A stretch of DNA of 64,000 bases, taken from NCBI GenBank assembly GCA_028690035.1, contig JAQVCA010000004.1, forward strand, positions 186,001 through 250,000, in the 5' to 3' direction. The translations under genes were made by a program, and so were the position numbers. Within the stretch, counting starts at the first letter, position 1; each line of letters starts with the position of its first letter. The notes beneath the pieces were generated by a model. It was not told the DNA's origin. It did not search any database and saw nothing but the letters and a program-made list of their open reading frames with translations. The DNA comes from Comamonas sp. Its GTDB lineage: Bacteria; Pseudomonadota; Gammaproteobacteria; Burkholderiales; Burkholderiaceae_C. Below are positions 17,240 through 26,373 of this stretch, piece by piece.

Positions 17240-18592
17240 ATGGGCATCACCAAGGAATATCTCGATTCGCTCATCGAGAAAGACAAAGTCAAGGGCAACT
17301 TCCGCTGCAAGCGCGAAATGTTCACCAGCCCGGAATTGTTCGAACTGGAGATGAAGCACATCTTTGAAGGCAACTGGGTGTACCTGGCCCACGAGAGCCA
17401 GCTGCCCAAGATCAACGACTACTACACCACCAAAATTGGTCGTCAGCCAGTCTTTATCACGCGCAACAAGGACAACCAGCTCAACTGCTTCATCAACTCC
17501 TGCGCGCACCGTGGTGCCACGCTCACGCGCTTCAAGCATGGCAACAAAGGCAGCTTCACCTGCCCCTTCCACGGCTGGACATTCAACAACTCGGGCAAGC
17601 TGCTCAAGATCAAAGACCCCACCGACACCGGCTACCCTTCCAGTTTCAATTGCGAAGGCTCGCACGACCTGAAGAAAGTCGCGCGCTTTGAGTCCTACCG
17701 TGGTTTTCTGTTTGCCAGCCTGAACGCCGACGTGCAGCCCCTGGAAGAGTTTCTGGGCGAAGCCAAAGTCATCATCGACATGATCGTGGACCAGTCGCCC
17801 GAAGGCCTGGAAGTGCTGCGCGGCTCTTCTACCTACGTCTATGAAGGCAACTGGAAGCTGCAGGCCGAAAACGGCGCCGACGGCTACCACGTCACCGCCA
17901 CGCACTGGAACTACGCCGCCACGCAAGCGCAGCGCAAGAGCCGCGACAGCGGCGACGACATCAACGCCATGAGCGCCGGTGGCTGGGCCAAAAAGGGCGG
18001 CGGTTCCTACTCGTTCGAGAACGGCCATCTGCTGCTGTGGACACGCTGGGACAACCCCGAAGACCGCCCCCTCATGGAACAGCGCGAACGCCTGGTCAAG
18101 GAATTTGGCGAAGCCAAGGCCGAGTGGATGATCAACAACTCGCGCAACCTGTGCCTGTACCCCAACGTGTACCTGATGGACCAGTTCAGCTCGCAGATCC
18201 GCGTGTTCCGCCCGCTGTCTGTCGACCGCACCGAAGTCACCATCTACTGCATCGCCCCCAAGGGCGAGTCGCCGGAGGCACGCGCGCGCCGCATTCGCCA
18301 GTACGAAGACTTCTTCAACGCCTCGGGCATGGCCACACCGGACGACCTGGAAGAGTTCCGCGCCTGCCAAGAAGGCTTTATGGGCCGTGCGCTGGAGTGG
18401 AACGACATGTCGCGCGGTGCTGAGCACTGGGTCGAAGGCCCCGATGCCGAAGCCGACAAGATCGGCCTCAAGCCCATCCTGTCGGGCGTCAAGACCGAAG
18501 ACGAAGGCCTCTACGTGGCCCAGCACAGCTACTGGCTGGAGCAAATGCGCGCCGCCGCTGCCGCTGAGTCCGACGAACCTGCCGCCAAGTAA
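17240..18592 (+). CDS. benA: Benzoate 1,2-dioxygenase, large (alpha) subunit
   Basis: Catalytic subunit of the Rieske non-heme iron dioxygenase that converts benzoate, O2 and NADH to the cis-1,2-dihydrodiol carboxylate. It has 450 residues, like BenA/XylX. The Rieske cluster ligands are Cys88-x-His90 (SCAHRGATL) and Cys108-x2-His111 (CPFHGWTF). The mononuclear iron histidines are His217 and His222 in [14 protein letters not shown]. The ATG at 17240 follows CAGGAG at 9 bases; the longer upstream frame would run through the operators. benB follows 26 bases later. Toluate or anthranilate oxygenases are close relatives, but the linked BenD, BenE and BenR types favour benzoate. Confidence 0.93.
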   Translation: MGITKEYLDSLIEKDKVKGNFRCKREMFTSPELFELEMKHIFEGNWVYLAHESQLPKINDYYTTKIGRQPVFITRNKDNQLNCFINSCAHRGATLTRFKHGNKGSFTCPFHGWTFNNSGKLLKIKDPTDTGYPSSFNCEGSHDLKKVARFESYRGFLFASLNADVQPLEEFLGEAKVIIDMIVDQSPEGLEVLRGSSTYVYEGNWKLQAENGADGYHVTATHWNYAATQAQRKSRDSGDDINAMSAGGWAKKGGGSYSFENGHLLLWTRWDNPEDRPLMEQRERLVKEFGEAKAEWMINNSRNLCLYPNVYLMDQFSSQIRVFRPLSVDRTEVTIYCIAPKGESPEARARRIRQYEDFFNASGMATPDDLEEFRACQEGFMGRALEWNDMSRGAEHWVEGPDAEADKIGLKPILSGVKTEDEGLYVAQHSYWLEQMRAAAAAESDEPAAK

Positions 18593-18618
18593 GCCCAAGC
18601 CCCAAGGAGACCATTGCT

Positions 18619-19107
18619 ATGTCGATTTCTTACGAAAACCTGTGTGCCTTCCTGTACCGCGAAGCCCGCTATCTGGATGAGCGCGATTGGGACAGCTGGC
18701 TGGCCCTGTACGACGAAAACTGCACCTTCTGGGTGCCCGCCTGGGACGACGATGGCGAGCTGACCGAAGACCCGCAAAGCGAAATCTCGCTCATCTGGTA
18801 TGGCCGCCGCGCCGGGCTGGAAGACCGCGTGTTTCGCATCCGCACCGAGCGCTCCAGCGCCACCATTCCCGACACCCGCACCAACCACCACATCAGCAAC
18901 ATCGAGGTGCTGGAGCAGGACGAGAAAACGGTCAAGCTGCGCTTTAACTGGCACACCATGAGCGTGCGCTACAACCACACCGACCACTTCTGCGGCACCA
19001 GCTTCTACACGCTGGACTTGACCTCGGGCCAGCCCATCATCCGTGAGAAGAAGGTGGTGCTCAAGACCGACTACATCCGCCACGTCATCGACGTTTATCA
19101 CATCTAA
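18619..19107 (+). CDS. benB: Benzoate 1,2-dioxygenase, small (beta) subunit
   Basis: A 162-residue beta subunit of the alpha3beta3 oxygenase. The family pattern is clear: N-terminal LCAFLYREARYLDERDWDSWL, the YDENCTFWVPAW strand, ISLIWYGRRAGLEDRVFRIRTERS, the TRTNHHISNIEV stretch and the C-terminal KKVVLKTDYIRHVIDVYHI. AAGGAGA precedes the ATG. It has a structural, fold-stabilising role and no catalytic metal of its own. A 124-base gap to benC follows. Confidence 0.93.
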   Translation: MSISYENLCAFLYREARYLDERDWDSWLALYDENCTFWVPAWDDDGELTEDPQSEISLIWYGRRAGLEDRVFRIRTERSSATIPDTRTNHHISNIEVLEQDEKTVKLRFNWHTMSVRYNHTDHFCGTSFYTLDLTSGQPIIREKKVVLKTDYIRHVIDVYHI

Positions 19108-19231
19108 CCCCTGTCCTAGCGGCACTGTCTGCCGCCGCTTGCGGCCCACGCGCCCACATCCCCAGCCTCGTGCACCTCTTTGTTCTGGGGGGCGTGGTGT
19201 GCGGGCCGCATTTTTTCTGGAGACGACCATC

Positions 19232-20242
19232 ATGACATTCAAGATTGCCCTGAACTTCGAGGACGGCGTCACCCGCTTCATCGACTGCAACGCGACCGAA
19301 ACCGTTGCCGATGCCGCTTACCGCCAGGGCGTCAACGTGCCCATCGACTGCCGCGATGGTGCCTGCGGCGCTTGCAAATGCCAGGCCGAATCGGGCCAAT
19401 ACGAACTGGGCTTCTATATTGAAGACGCCATGAGCGAGGAAGAAGCCCGCTTGGGCCAGGTGCTCACCTGCCAGATGTTCCCCAAGAGCGACTGCGTGGT
19501 GAACGTGCCCGTGTCCTCTGACGTGTGCAAGATCCGGCAAGCCACCCTGAACGCCACCGTCCAAGCCGTGCACCAGCTCTCGCCCAGCACCATCAGCCTG
19601 GTGCTGCAAGGCCCCAGCCTGAACAAACTGTCTTTCCTGCCCGGCCAATACGCCAACCTAGAAGTGCCCGGCACCACCCAAACGCGTGCCTATTCCTTCA
19701 GCTCCATGCCGCACGACGGCAAGGTGAGCTTTCTGATCCGCAACGTGCCCGATGGTCTGATGAGCGGCTACCTCACTGGCCGTGCCCAGCCTGGCGACAC
19801 CATCAAGCTCGCGGGCCCGATTGGTAGTTTTTACCTGCGCGACATCGTGCGCCCCGTGCTGATGCTGGCCGGCGGCACCGGCCTGGCTCCCTTCCTGGCC
19901 ATGCTCGACAAGCTGGTGACACAAGGCGGCGGCAGCCACCCCATCCACTTGATTTACGGCGTGAACACCGATGCCGACGTGGTCGAGCTCGAGCGCCTAG
20001 ACGCCTTCCAGCGTGCGCTGCCCTCGTTCAGCTACACCGTGGTCGTGGTGGCCGACGACAGCCGCTGGCCCAAGAAAGGCTACGTCACCCACCACCTGGA
20101 GCCGGCCCTGCTGCACGATGGCAACGTGGACATCTACCTGTGCGGCCCGCCGCCCATGGTCGAAGCCGTGGCGCAGCACCTGCGCACGCACCAGATCGAG
20201 CCCAAGAGCTTCCACTACGAAAAATTTGCCGCCAGCGTCTGA
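19232..20242 (+). CDS. benC: Benzoate 1,2-dioxygenase electron-transfer reductase
   Basis: A 336-residue reductase that passes electrons from NADH through FAD and a plant-type [2Fe-2S] centre to BenA. The ferredoxin domain is N-terminal: Cys40, Cys45 and Cys48 in CRDGACGACKC, with the fourth Cys in VLTCQMF. The FAD domain follows with RAYSFSSMP, and the NAD domain with LAGGTGLAPFLAML and the C-terminal YLCGPPPMVEAV. This order is that of BenC/XylZ. The ATG at 19232 is preceded by GGAGACG; an earlier in-frame start lies within benB and is rejected. It shares its transcript with benAB and benD. Confidence 0.93.
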   Translation: MTFKIALNFEDGVTRFIDCNATETVADAAYRQGVNVPIDCRDGACGACKCQAESGQYELGFYIEDAMSEEEARLGQVLTCQMFPKSDCVVNVPVSSDVCKIRQATLNATVQAVHQLSPSTISLVLQGPSLNKLSFLPGQYANLEVPGTTQTRAYSFSSMPHDGKVSFLIRNVPDGLMSGYLTGRAQPGDTIKLAGPIGSFYLRDIVRPVLMLAGGTGLAPFLAMLDKLVTQGGGSHPIHLIYGVNTDADVVELERLDAFQRALPSFSYTVVVVADDSRWPKKGYVTHHLEPALLHDGNVDIYLCGPPPMVEAVAQHLRTHQIEPKSFHYEKFAASV

Positions 20243-20280
20243 GCTGCCGACCCGTCCGCCCATCCCCTGAAGGAGCGACT

Positions 20281-21063
20281 ATGAGCAACCGTTTCAAGAA
20301 AAAAGTGGCCGTCATCACCGGTGCCGCACAAGGCATCGGCAAACGCGTGGCCGAAAAAATGGCCAAGGAAAAAGGCACCCTGGTGCTGGTGGACCGTTCG
20401 GAATTGGTGCACGACGTGGCCAAAGACATCGCCAGCAGCACCAAGATGGATGTGCTCAGCCTCACCGCCGACCTGGAAAAATTTGCCGAGTGCCAGCGCG
20501 TCATGGACGCCGCCGTCGATCGCTTTGGCCGTCTGGACATCCTCATCAACAACGTCGGCGGCACCATCTGGACCAAGCCCTTCGAGCACTACGCCGAAGC
20601 CGAGATCGAGGCCGAAGTGCGCCGCTCGCTCTTTCCCACGCTGTGGTGCTGCCGCGCCGCCATCACGCACATGCTGGCCAATGGCAAAGGCAGCATCGTC
20701 AACGTCTCCTCGATCGCCACGCGCGGTGTCAACCGTGTGCCCTACGGCGCGGCCAAGGGCGGCGTCAACGCCCTGACCGCCTGCTTGGCCTTTGAAAACG
20801 GCGAGCGCGGCATCCGCGTCAACGCCACTGCCCCCGGCGCCACCGAAGCCCCCCCGCGCCTGATTCCGCGCAACAGCGCGCAGCAAAGCGAGCAGGAAAA
20901 AGCCTGGTACCAGCAGATCTACACCCAGTCGGTCGACAGCAGCCTGATGAAACGCTACGGCACGCTGGACGAGCAGGCCGACCCGATCCTGTTCCTGGCC
21001 TCGGACGATGCCTCCTACATCACCGGCACGGTGCTGCCCGTGGGCGGGGGCGACCAGGGCTGA
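20281..21063 (+). CDS. benD: cis-1,2-dihydroxycyclohexa-3,5-diene-1-carboxylate dehydrogenase
   Basis: A 260-residue SDR that oxidises and decarboxylates the benzoate dihydrodiol to catechol with NAD+. The cofactor motif TGAAQGIG is at residues 14-21, NNVGG follows, and the active site has Ser in VNVSSIATR and Tyr-x3-Lys in YGAAKGGVN. The tail LPVGGGDQG matches BenD/XylL. AAGGAG lies 5 bases before the ATG. It completes benABCD; the product catechol would enter the meta operon at 1-6713 once ring-cleaved by a dioxygenase not seen here. A strong hairpin with T-rich tail begins 30 bases after the stop. Confidence 0.93.
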   Translation: MSNRFKKKVAVITGAAQGIGKRVAEKMAKEKGTLVLVDRSELVHDVAKDIASSTKMDVLSLTADLEKFAECQRVMDAAVDRFGRLDILINNVGGTIWTKPFEHYAEAEIEAEVRRSLFPTLWCCRAAITHMLANGKGSIVNVSSIATRGVNRVPYGAAKGGVNALTACLAFENGERGIRVNATAPGATEAPPRLIPRNSAQQSEQEKAWYQQIYTQSVDSSLMKRYGTLDEQADPILFLASDDASYITGTVLPVGGGDQG

Positions 21064-21094
21064 ACCGCGCAGGGCCAGAGGGTGGGCGCTCTTA

Positions 21095-21186
21095 ATAAAA
21101 GAGCTGCTGACGCTGATTAAAAAAGGGTTTCAGGTGCTTTTGTGCCTGAAACCCTTTGTTTATGGGCGGGAGCAGCTATTTTTATC
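21095..21186 (+). terminator. Interspersed repeat copy 2, acting as terminator of benABCD
   Basis: The core is a perfect 13-bp stem, AAAGGGTTTCAGG (21122-21134) with its complement (21145-21157) around a 10-base loop, followed by TTTGTTT. The outer ends carry GAGCTGCTG and AGCAGCTATTTTTAT. It is more than 85 percent identical by eye to the copy at 26283-26373. Confidence 0.8.
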
Positions 21187-21629
21187 ATTGTCCTGGCGCT
21201 CAGCTTCGTATTGCTGGTCGCGGGCGCGGTGCAGCTGGCGATCCCTGCTGCAGCCCTTGGGCACAGCCCTGTGCGCGACAGGATAGCAGGACAAAAAACG
21301 GGTTTTTTGTGCCCAGTGCTCAGAGCGCCGCAGCAGGTTGTTTGCCATCCAGCACCAGTTCTGTATGGGACTGTGCTAAAGCGTGGATGTATAAATTTTT
21401 TTGCGCTGAAAAAAGCCTTTTTGCTTGATTCTTCAGAGATTGCATCTTTGTGCGCTGGATGTGTGCGCTGCGTCTGTGTGGGGTGTGGCGGTTGTGGCAC
21501 TCTGGGGGCTGCAGGGTGCGCCATGGCGAGCCACGAAAACGGTGCTCCACCGAGGCCTGTGTGGCTGGCGCGCCAAACCGGCATACGATTGGCCAGCGGG
21601 TTTCCCGTGGTTTTTACGGACAACATAGC
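21187..21629. other. Non-coding stretch upstream of TauD-like dioxygenase gene
   Basis: About 440 bases without a credible gene. A plus-strand open frame (21142-21633) begins inside the repeat hairpin and encodes Cys/Gly-rich sequence with no family character; it is treated as spurious. An AT-rich perfect 9-bp hairpin (ACAAAAAAC at 21291-21299, complement at 21302-21310) is the only marked structure. The promoter of the next gene must lie here. Confidence 0.6.
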
Positions 21630-22625
21630 GTGAGCATCATTCTTCAAACTCCCCTGACCGGTAACGCTGCATGGCGCGGCGAAGACTTGGCCGGTGATAC
21701 CTCTTGGATTCACCATCTCAGCGCCGAAAGCATCCGCGCGCTGGATGCGGCACTGGCGCATGTGAAGTCGCTGGGCCTGAGCTTTCCTGATTTCGAGCAA
21801 GAGCATTTCCCGCTGCCCGAGGCCCTGCGCGCCGAACTGGCCCAGCAGGCCGATGCGCTGGAAAACGGTCTGGGCTTTATCGTGCTGCGTGGCCTGCCGG
21901 TGGAGCGCTACACCGAAGACGAGATCAACACCCTGTACTACGGCGTGGGCCTGCACCTGGGCCAGCCCGTGCGCCAGAACCCGCGCGGCGATGTGCTCGG
22001 TCTGGTGATGAATGTGGGCGACAAGTCGCTCAAAACCACCCGCGTGTACGAAACCAACAACTACCTGCCCTACCACACCGACCCGTCGGACGTGGTGGGC
22101 CTGCTGTGCGTGCGCAAAGCCAAGGAAGGCGGCCTGTCCAGCCTGGTGAGCGTGGGCGCGGTGTACAACGAAATTTTGCGCACCCACCCCGAGCTGCTGG
22201 GCCTGTACTACCGCCAGTGGTACTGCGCCCACCTGTGCGAGCAAGGCACAGAGCCGGGTTTGACCCCCATCTTCAGCTACCACCAGGGCAAGCTGACCTG
22301 CCGCTATCTGCGCCAGTACTTTGAGCTGGGCCACGAGATGAAGAACCTGCCCCTGACGCCCGTGGAAGTGCAGGCGCTGGATGTGTTTGACCAAGCCATG
22401 TATGCGCCCGGCCTGCGTCTGGACATGATGCTCGAACCCGGCGACATGCAGTTTGCCAACAACTACGCGGTGCTGCACTCGCGCAATGGCTTTGAAGACC
22501 ACGACGAACCCGCGCTGCGCCGCAAGCTGCTGCGCCTGTGGCTGAAGATGCCCAACGCACGCGAGCTGGCGCCCGAGTTCCCGGGCCGCAACGGCTTTCC
22601 CAAGCAGGTGGCCGTCGCCGCCTAA
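21630..22625 (+). CDS. TauD/TfdA-family Fe(II)/2-oxoglutarate dioxygenase
   Basis: A cytosolic non-heme iron oxygenase of about 331 residues that would couple 2-oxoglutarate decarboxylation to substrate hydroxylation. The metal site is visible as the His-x-Asp of YHTDPSDVVG and the distal His of NYAVLHSRNGF, with the 2-oxoglutarate-binding Arg in the following LRRKLLRLWL. The best start is a GTG at 21630; upstream in-frame ATGs add Cys/Trp-rich sequence without family support, and no strong ribosome site helps decide. It stands alone between the ben operon terminator and the converging CysB-type regulator gene. Nearby SsuD suggests sulfonate metabolism, but the sequence is closer to the general TauD-like group than to true TauD, so the substrate is unknown. 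Confidence 0.8.
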   Translation: MSIILQTPLTGNAAWRGEDLAGDTSWIHHLSAESIRALDAALAHVKSLGLSFPDFEQEHFPLPEALRAELAQQADALENGLGFIVLRGLPVERYTEDEINTLYYGVGLHLGQPVRQNPRGDVLGLVMNVGDKSLKTTRVYETNNYLPYHTDPSDVVGLLCVRKAKEGGLSSLVSVGAVYNEILRTHPELLGLYYRQWYCAHLCEQGTEPGLTPIFSYHQGKLTCRYLRQYFELGHEMKNLPLTPVEVQALDVFDQAMYAPGLRLDMMLEPGDMQFANNYAVLHSRNGFEDHDEPALRRKLLRLWLKMPNARELAPEFPGRNGFPKQVAVAA

Positions 22626-22668
22626 GGCGCGCAAAGAGCCCAATCCCCCTCAAGAGGCGCTCGCCGCG

Positions 22669-23604
22669 TTATGCGTCGTGCGCCTCTTGCAGTTTTTGCC
22701 GCACCACATCCTTGGTCAGCGTGGGCACAAAGCTTTCGATGAAGTCGTAGGCGTAGTCGCGCAGCAGCACGCCCCGGCGCACGGCGATGCGCGTGAGGTT
22801 GATCTCAAACAGGTGGCGGGCATCGATGGCGCTGAGCAGCCGGTCGCGCTCGGGATCGAACGCGATGGAGGCAACGATGCCAATGCCCATGTCCAGCTCG
22901 ACATAGGTTTTGATGACGTCGGCATCCATGGCGGTGAGCACGATGTTGGGCACCAGACCCTCGCGCCCAAAGGCTTCGTCGATGTGCGCGCGGCCAGTGA
23001 AGCCGTGCTCGTAGGTGATGATGGGGTAATGCGTCAGGTCTTCCAGCGAAATCGGCGCCTCTCGGTGCAGCAGCGGGTGGCCCGGCGGCACGATGACGCT
23101 GTGCGACCAGCGGTAGCCGGGCAAAGACAGCAGCCGCTCGTAGTTGGCCAGCGCTTCGGTGGCCACGCCAATATCGGCTTCGCCACAGAGCAGCATGTCG
23201 GCAATCTGCTGGGGCGAGCCTTGGCGCAAATGCAGCGTCACGCCCGGGTACATCTGCCGAAAATCGCGCACCACGGCCGGCAGCGCATAGCGCGCTTGCG
23301 AGTGTGTGGCGGCCACAAACAGCGTGCCCGAGTCTTTCTCGGTGAAATCGCGGCCCGCGTTCTTGAGGTTGTCCGCCTCCAGCAGCAGGCGCTCGATCAG
23401 GGGTAGCAGCGTCTGCCCCGGTGAGGTCAGGCCCGTGAGGCGCTTGCCTACGCGGGTGAAAATTTCCACGCCCAGCTCTTCTTCCAACTCACGAATCTGG
23501 CGGCTGATGGACGGTTGGGAAATGAACAGCAGCGCCGCCACTTCGGTCAGGTTGAACTGATGGCGCGCCGCTTCGCGGATGGAGCGCAGTTGCTGGAAAT
23601 TCAT
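22669..23604 (-). CDS. LysR-family regulator, CysB/Cbl/SsuR type
   Basis: A 311-residue LysR-type regulator. The N-terminal helix-turn-helix covers residues 1-60 (MNFQQLRSIREAARHQFNLT, AALLFISQPSISRQIRELEEELG), and its wording is specific to the CysB/Cbl subgroup. The effector domain has VAATHSQARYALP and HPLL, typical of proteins that sense sulfate, adenosyl phosphosulfate or O-acetylserine. The ATG at 23604 lies four bases after the VOC gene stop, so the two form a coupled pair. It is divergent from ssuD and probably controls sulfonate use under sulfate limitation. The effector is inferred from subgroup membership. Confidence 0.88.
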   Translation of the reverse strand: MNFQQLRSIREAARHQFNLTEVAALLFISQPSISRQIRELEEELGVEIFTRVGKRLTGLTSPGQTLLPLIERLLLEADNLKNAGRDFTEKDSGTLFVAATHSQARYALPAVVRDFRQMYPGVTLHLRQGSPQQIADMLLCGEADIGVATEALANYERLLSLPGYRWSHSVIVPPGHPLLHREAPISLEDLTHYPIITYEHGFTGRAHIDEAFGREGLVPNIVLTAMDADVIKTYVELDMGIGIVASIAFDPERDRLLSAIDARHLFEINLTRIAVRRGVLLRDYAYDFIESFVPTLTKDVVRQKLQEAHDA

Positions 23605-23608
23605 GGCG

Positions 23609-23974
23609 TCAATGGCTTTCGAGAAATTCCAGCTGATGGCCCGCAGGGTCTTTGACATACACCTGCTGCGCCTGCAATCCGGTGGACGACGGCTGGGTGG
23701 CAATGAAATGCCAACCAAATGCCTGAAAACGATTTTTCAAATCGTCGATGCCCTGAACATTGAACGCCACATGCTGGCAGGCGCTGCGCGGGGCAGGGCT
23801 TGCAGCCGGGCTAAAGCACAGCAGCTGCTCGCCCACGGCAAATTGCAGCAGCTGGCGCTGGTGTGGCACGGGCAGTTCCTGTGCGCCCAAAACGGTGCTG
23901 TAAAAAAAGCGCAAGTCTTCGGTGGACTGGGCCGGAAACTGCAATTGGATATGGTGAACCGAGGTGATGCGCAT
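23609..23974 (-). CDS. VOC-superfamily (glyoxalase/dioxygenase-like) protein
   Basis: A 121-residue single-unit vicinal-oxygen-chelate protein with the beta-alpha-beta-beta-beta repeat pattern. Candidate metal ligands are His7 or His8 in SVHHIQL, His in CQHVAFNV and the C-terminal Glu in HQLEFLE. It would work as a dimer. It is translated just ahead of the CysB-type regulator and divergent from ssuD. It could be a lyase or isomerase that handles an aldehyde released from sulfonates, but its reaction cannot be read from sequence. Confidence 0.8.
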   Translation of the reverse strand: MRITSVHHIQLQFPAQSTEDLRFFYSTVLGAQELPVPHQRQLLQFAVGEQLLCFSPAASPAPRSACQHVAFNVQGIDDLKNRFQAFGWHFIATQPSSTGLQAQQVYVKDPAGHQLEFLESH

Positions 23975-24276
23975 GCCTGAAAAATACTTTTCAGCACCAG
24001 GGGAGGGCTTGGTCTGAAAAGCGGAGTTGTTGTTATGGCGCGTTTATAAGCAGAGTGCTTTATAAGAACAATGACTTTTTTATTGATTTCAAATAACCAA
24101 AATATATTTGAAGGTACTGGCAAGCCCACCACACCCTTGCACAGCACAAGCGCAAAAAACGCATAAGCACCTGCACTTTCCCGCCTTCCTGCAGGTCGCG
24201 GCCAACGCCTGTAATGGCGGCATGCAGGCACCAGCGTGCCTTGCTGCCCCCATTGATCCATTGCGAGGAATTTGCC
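23975..24276. promoter_or_regulatory. Divergent control region of VOC-LysR and ssuD
   Basis: 302 bases, AT-rich in the middle. Two exact direct repeats TTTATAAG (24043-24050 and 24059-24066) lie 16 bases apart and are followed by an AT tract to about 24110. This is a plausible binding area for the adjacent CysB-type regulator. No gene is seen; a plus-strand frame here reads as non-coding. Confidence 0.45.
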
Positions 24277-25422
24277 ATGAGCACCCCTGCCAGTCCCGAC
24301 ATCTTTTGGTTCCTGCCCACCTCGGGCGACACCCGCTACCTGGGCACCTCCGACTTTGGCCGCCCCGCCACCAACGAATACATGCGGCAAATTGCCGTCA
24401 CCGCAGAAAGCCTGGGCTACGACGGCCTGCTCATTCCCACCGGCAGCTCCTGCCTCGACCCCTGGGTGACGGCGGCCAGCCTGGTGCCCGTCACCCAGCG
24501 CATCAAACTCCTGGTGGCGCTGCGCACCTCGCTGGGTGCACCCGTGGCCAGCGCGCGTCAGGCGGCCACGCTCGATCAAGCACTCAAAGGGCGCTTGCTG
24601 CTCAACGTCGTGCCCGGCGGCGATGCCACCGAGCTGGCCGCCGATGGCATCCACCTGGCGCACGATGAGCGTTATGCCAACGCCGATGAGTTTTTGACCA
24701 TCTGGCGCCGCCTGCTTTCTGGCGAGACGGTGGACTTTGACGGCAAGCACTACCAAGTCCAGCAAGGGCGCAACTTCTTCCCGCCGGTGCAGCAGCCCTA
24801 CCCGCCGCTGTACTTCGGCGGCTCGTCTGAGGCGGCGCACGAGCTGGCGGCCAAGCATGTCGATGCCTACCTCACCTGGGGCGAACCGCCTGCCGCTGTG
24901 GCCGAGAAGATTGCCGACGTACGCAAGCGCGCCGCCAAGCATGGCCGCACCGTGCGCTTTGGCGTGCGCCTGCAAGTCATCGTGCGCGAGACCAACGCAG
25001 AAGCCTGGGCCGCCGCGCAGCGCCTGATCAGCAAGCTCACCGACGAAGACATCCAAACCGCGCAGGCCAACTTTGCCAAGATGGATTCCGTCGGCCAAAA
25101 ACGCATCACCGCCTTGCACGGCGGCGACCGCAACCAGCTGGAAATCAGCCCCAACCTGTGGGCCGGTGTTGGCCTGGTGCGTGGCGGTGCAGGCACGGCG
25201 CTGGTGGGCGATGCACAGACGGTGGCCGCGCGTCTGAAGGAATATGCCGATCTGGGCGTGGACAGCTTTGTGCTCTCGGGCTACCCCCACCTGGAAGAAG
25301 CCATCCGCTTTGCCGAACTGGTGTTCCCGCTGCTGCCAGGCAAACAGCCCGTGACGCTGCGCGACCAGGCCATGACCGGCGGCGCCTTCGATGTGCGTGC
25401 CACAGAAAGGAAAGCCGCATGA
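24277..25422 (+). CDS. ssuD: FMNH2-dependent alkanesulfonate monooxygenase
   Basis: A 381-residue two-component monooxygenase that releases sulfite and an aldehyde from alkanesulfonates, using FMNH2 and O2. The length equals that of E. coli SsuD. Shared stretches run along the protein: FWFLPTSGD at residues 10-18, LIPTGSSC with the active-site Cys region, [50 protein letters not shown] and [18 protein letters not shown] lies 9 bases before the ATG at 24277. No SsuE flavin reductase or SsuABC transporter adjoins it. Its stop overlaps the next gene by ATGA, so the two proteins are coupled. Confidence 0.93.
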   Translation: MSTPASPDIFWFLPTSGDTRYLGTSDFGRPATNEYMRQIAVTAESLGYDGLLIPTGSSCLDPWVTAASLVPVTQRIKLLVALRTSLGAPVASARQAATLDQALKGRLLLNVVPGGDATELAADGIHLAHDERYANADEFLTIWRRLLSGETVDFDGKHYQVQQGRNFFPPVQQPYPPLYFGGSSEAAHELAAKHVDAYLTWGEPPAAVAEKIADVRKRAAKHGRTVRFGVRLQVIVRETNAEAWAAAQRLISKLTDEDIQTAQANFAKMDSVGQKRITALHGGDRNQLEISPNLWAGVGLVRGGAGTALVGDAQTVAARLKEYADLGVDSFVLSGYPHLEEAIRFAELVFPLLPGKQPVTLRDQAMTGGAFDVRATERKAA

Positions 25423-26264
25423 ACGTCATCGACCTGCGCTGCCGCCCGGCGTTTTTGCACGACTTTTTTGGCGCCACGCCCGGCTCGCCCGAGCACGCCA
25501 CGGCGCGCTGGCTCAACCGCCGCGTGGGCACGCGCGGGCCGGACCACCACTTTGAAAAATCGCTCACGCAAGAAGGATTTTTGCAGGAGGTGCGCGCTGC
25601 CGGACTGCGCAAGGCTGTGGTGGTGGGCCGCCACACGCCCGCGCAGCACCTGCCCAACGAGCGCATCCACCAGATCGTGCATGGGCACGACGAGCTGCTG
25701 GGCATTGCCGGTATCGACCCCGTGCTGCAAGGCGAGCAAGCCGCCCTGGCCGAAATGGAGCGCGCCGTGCGCGTGCTGGGCCTGCGCGGCATCGACCTGG
25801 AACCTGGCTTTGGCGCCCCGGCGCGCCACCCCGACGATCCCGTGTACTGGCCGGTGTACGAGCTGGCGCGCGATCTGGGCGTGCCGGTGTTTTTGATGAG
25901 CGGCCCCACCACCCCCGACCCCCGCTACAACGACCCGGCGCGCCTGGCCAAAGTGGCGCAGGCCTTCCCCGATCTGCCGCTGGTCGTGTACCACGGCTAC
26001 TGGCCCAATGTGCAGCAGGCCATTGGCCTGGCCTTTCGCTACGAGAACGTGTACCTGGTGCCCGACATGTACCTCTTCCAGCCCGGCAGCGCCGCCTATG
26101 TGCAGGCGGCCAACCAGTTCCTGGGTGACCAGTTGCTGTTTGGCTCGTCCTACCCCTTCCGGCCCATTCGCCAGAGCATCGACGACTTTGGCGCGCTGGG
26201 CTTTGACGATGCCGTGCTGCCGCGCCTGCTGCACGACAACGCGGCGCGCTTGTTCAAGCTGTAA
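25419..26264 (+). CDS. Amidohydrolase-fold protein (COG2159-like) coupled to ssuD
   Basis: A 281-residue TIM-barrel protein of the amidohydrolase_2/ACMSD type, recognisable from its N-terminal NVIDLRCRP strand, [23 protein letters not shown] and [11 protein letters not shown]. The usual metal-binding His-x-His of the first strand is replaced (DLRCRP), and the catalytic Asp of the GSDYP motif is Ser here (GSSYP). Only the barrel His of VYHGYW remains. Metal dependence is therefore doubtful. Its ATG overlaps the ssuD stop (ATGA), implying a joint role in sulfonate breakdown, perhaps on the aldehyde or lactone product. The function is not established. Confidence 0.78.
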   Translation: MNVIDLRCRPAFLHDFFGATPGSPEHATARWLNRRVGTRGPDHHFEKSLTQEGFLQEVRAAGLRKAVVVGRHTPAQHLPNERIHQIVHGHDELLGIAGIDPVLQGEQAALAEMERAVRVLGLRGIDLEPGFGAPARHPDDPVYWPVYELARDLGVPVFLMSGPTTPDPRYNDPARLAKVAQAFPDLPLVVYHGYWPNVQQAIGLAFRYENVYLVPDMYLFQPGSAAYVQAANQFLGDQLLFGSSYPFRPIRQSIDDFGALGFDDAVLPRLLHDNAARLFKL

Positions 26265-26282
26265 ATTCGCTGGTGCTCTTGA

Positions 26283-26373
26283 TATAAGAGCTGCTGGCGC
26301 TTATTAAAAAAGGGTTTCAGGTACTTTTGTGCCTGAAACCCTTGCTGAATCAGCGGGTGCAGCTATTTTTATA
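26283..26373. repeat. Interspersed repeat copy 3, convergent terminator
   Basis: Nearly identical to the copy at 21095-21186. The stem AAGGGTTTCAGG (26310-26321) pairs with 26332-26343; the outer ends are AAGAGCTGCTGG and GTGCAGCTATTTTTATAG. It lies between converging genes, and its right end supplies the last codons and stop of recQ. Confidence 0.8.

Noticed and set aside
21142-21633. 164-codon plus-strand open frame after benD
   Set aside because: It begins inside the terminator repeat, is rich in Cys and Gly with no domain pattern, and its start lacks a ribosome site. Hydrophobic stretch at its start is produced by the repeat sequence.
23737-25290. 517-codon minus-strand frame opposite ssuD
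   Set aside because: Antisense to a confidently identified SsuD gene; it has no conserved domain and covers the divergent promoter region.
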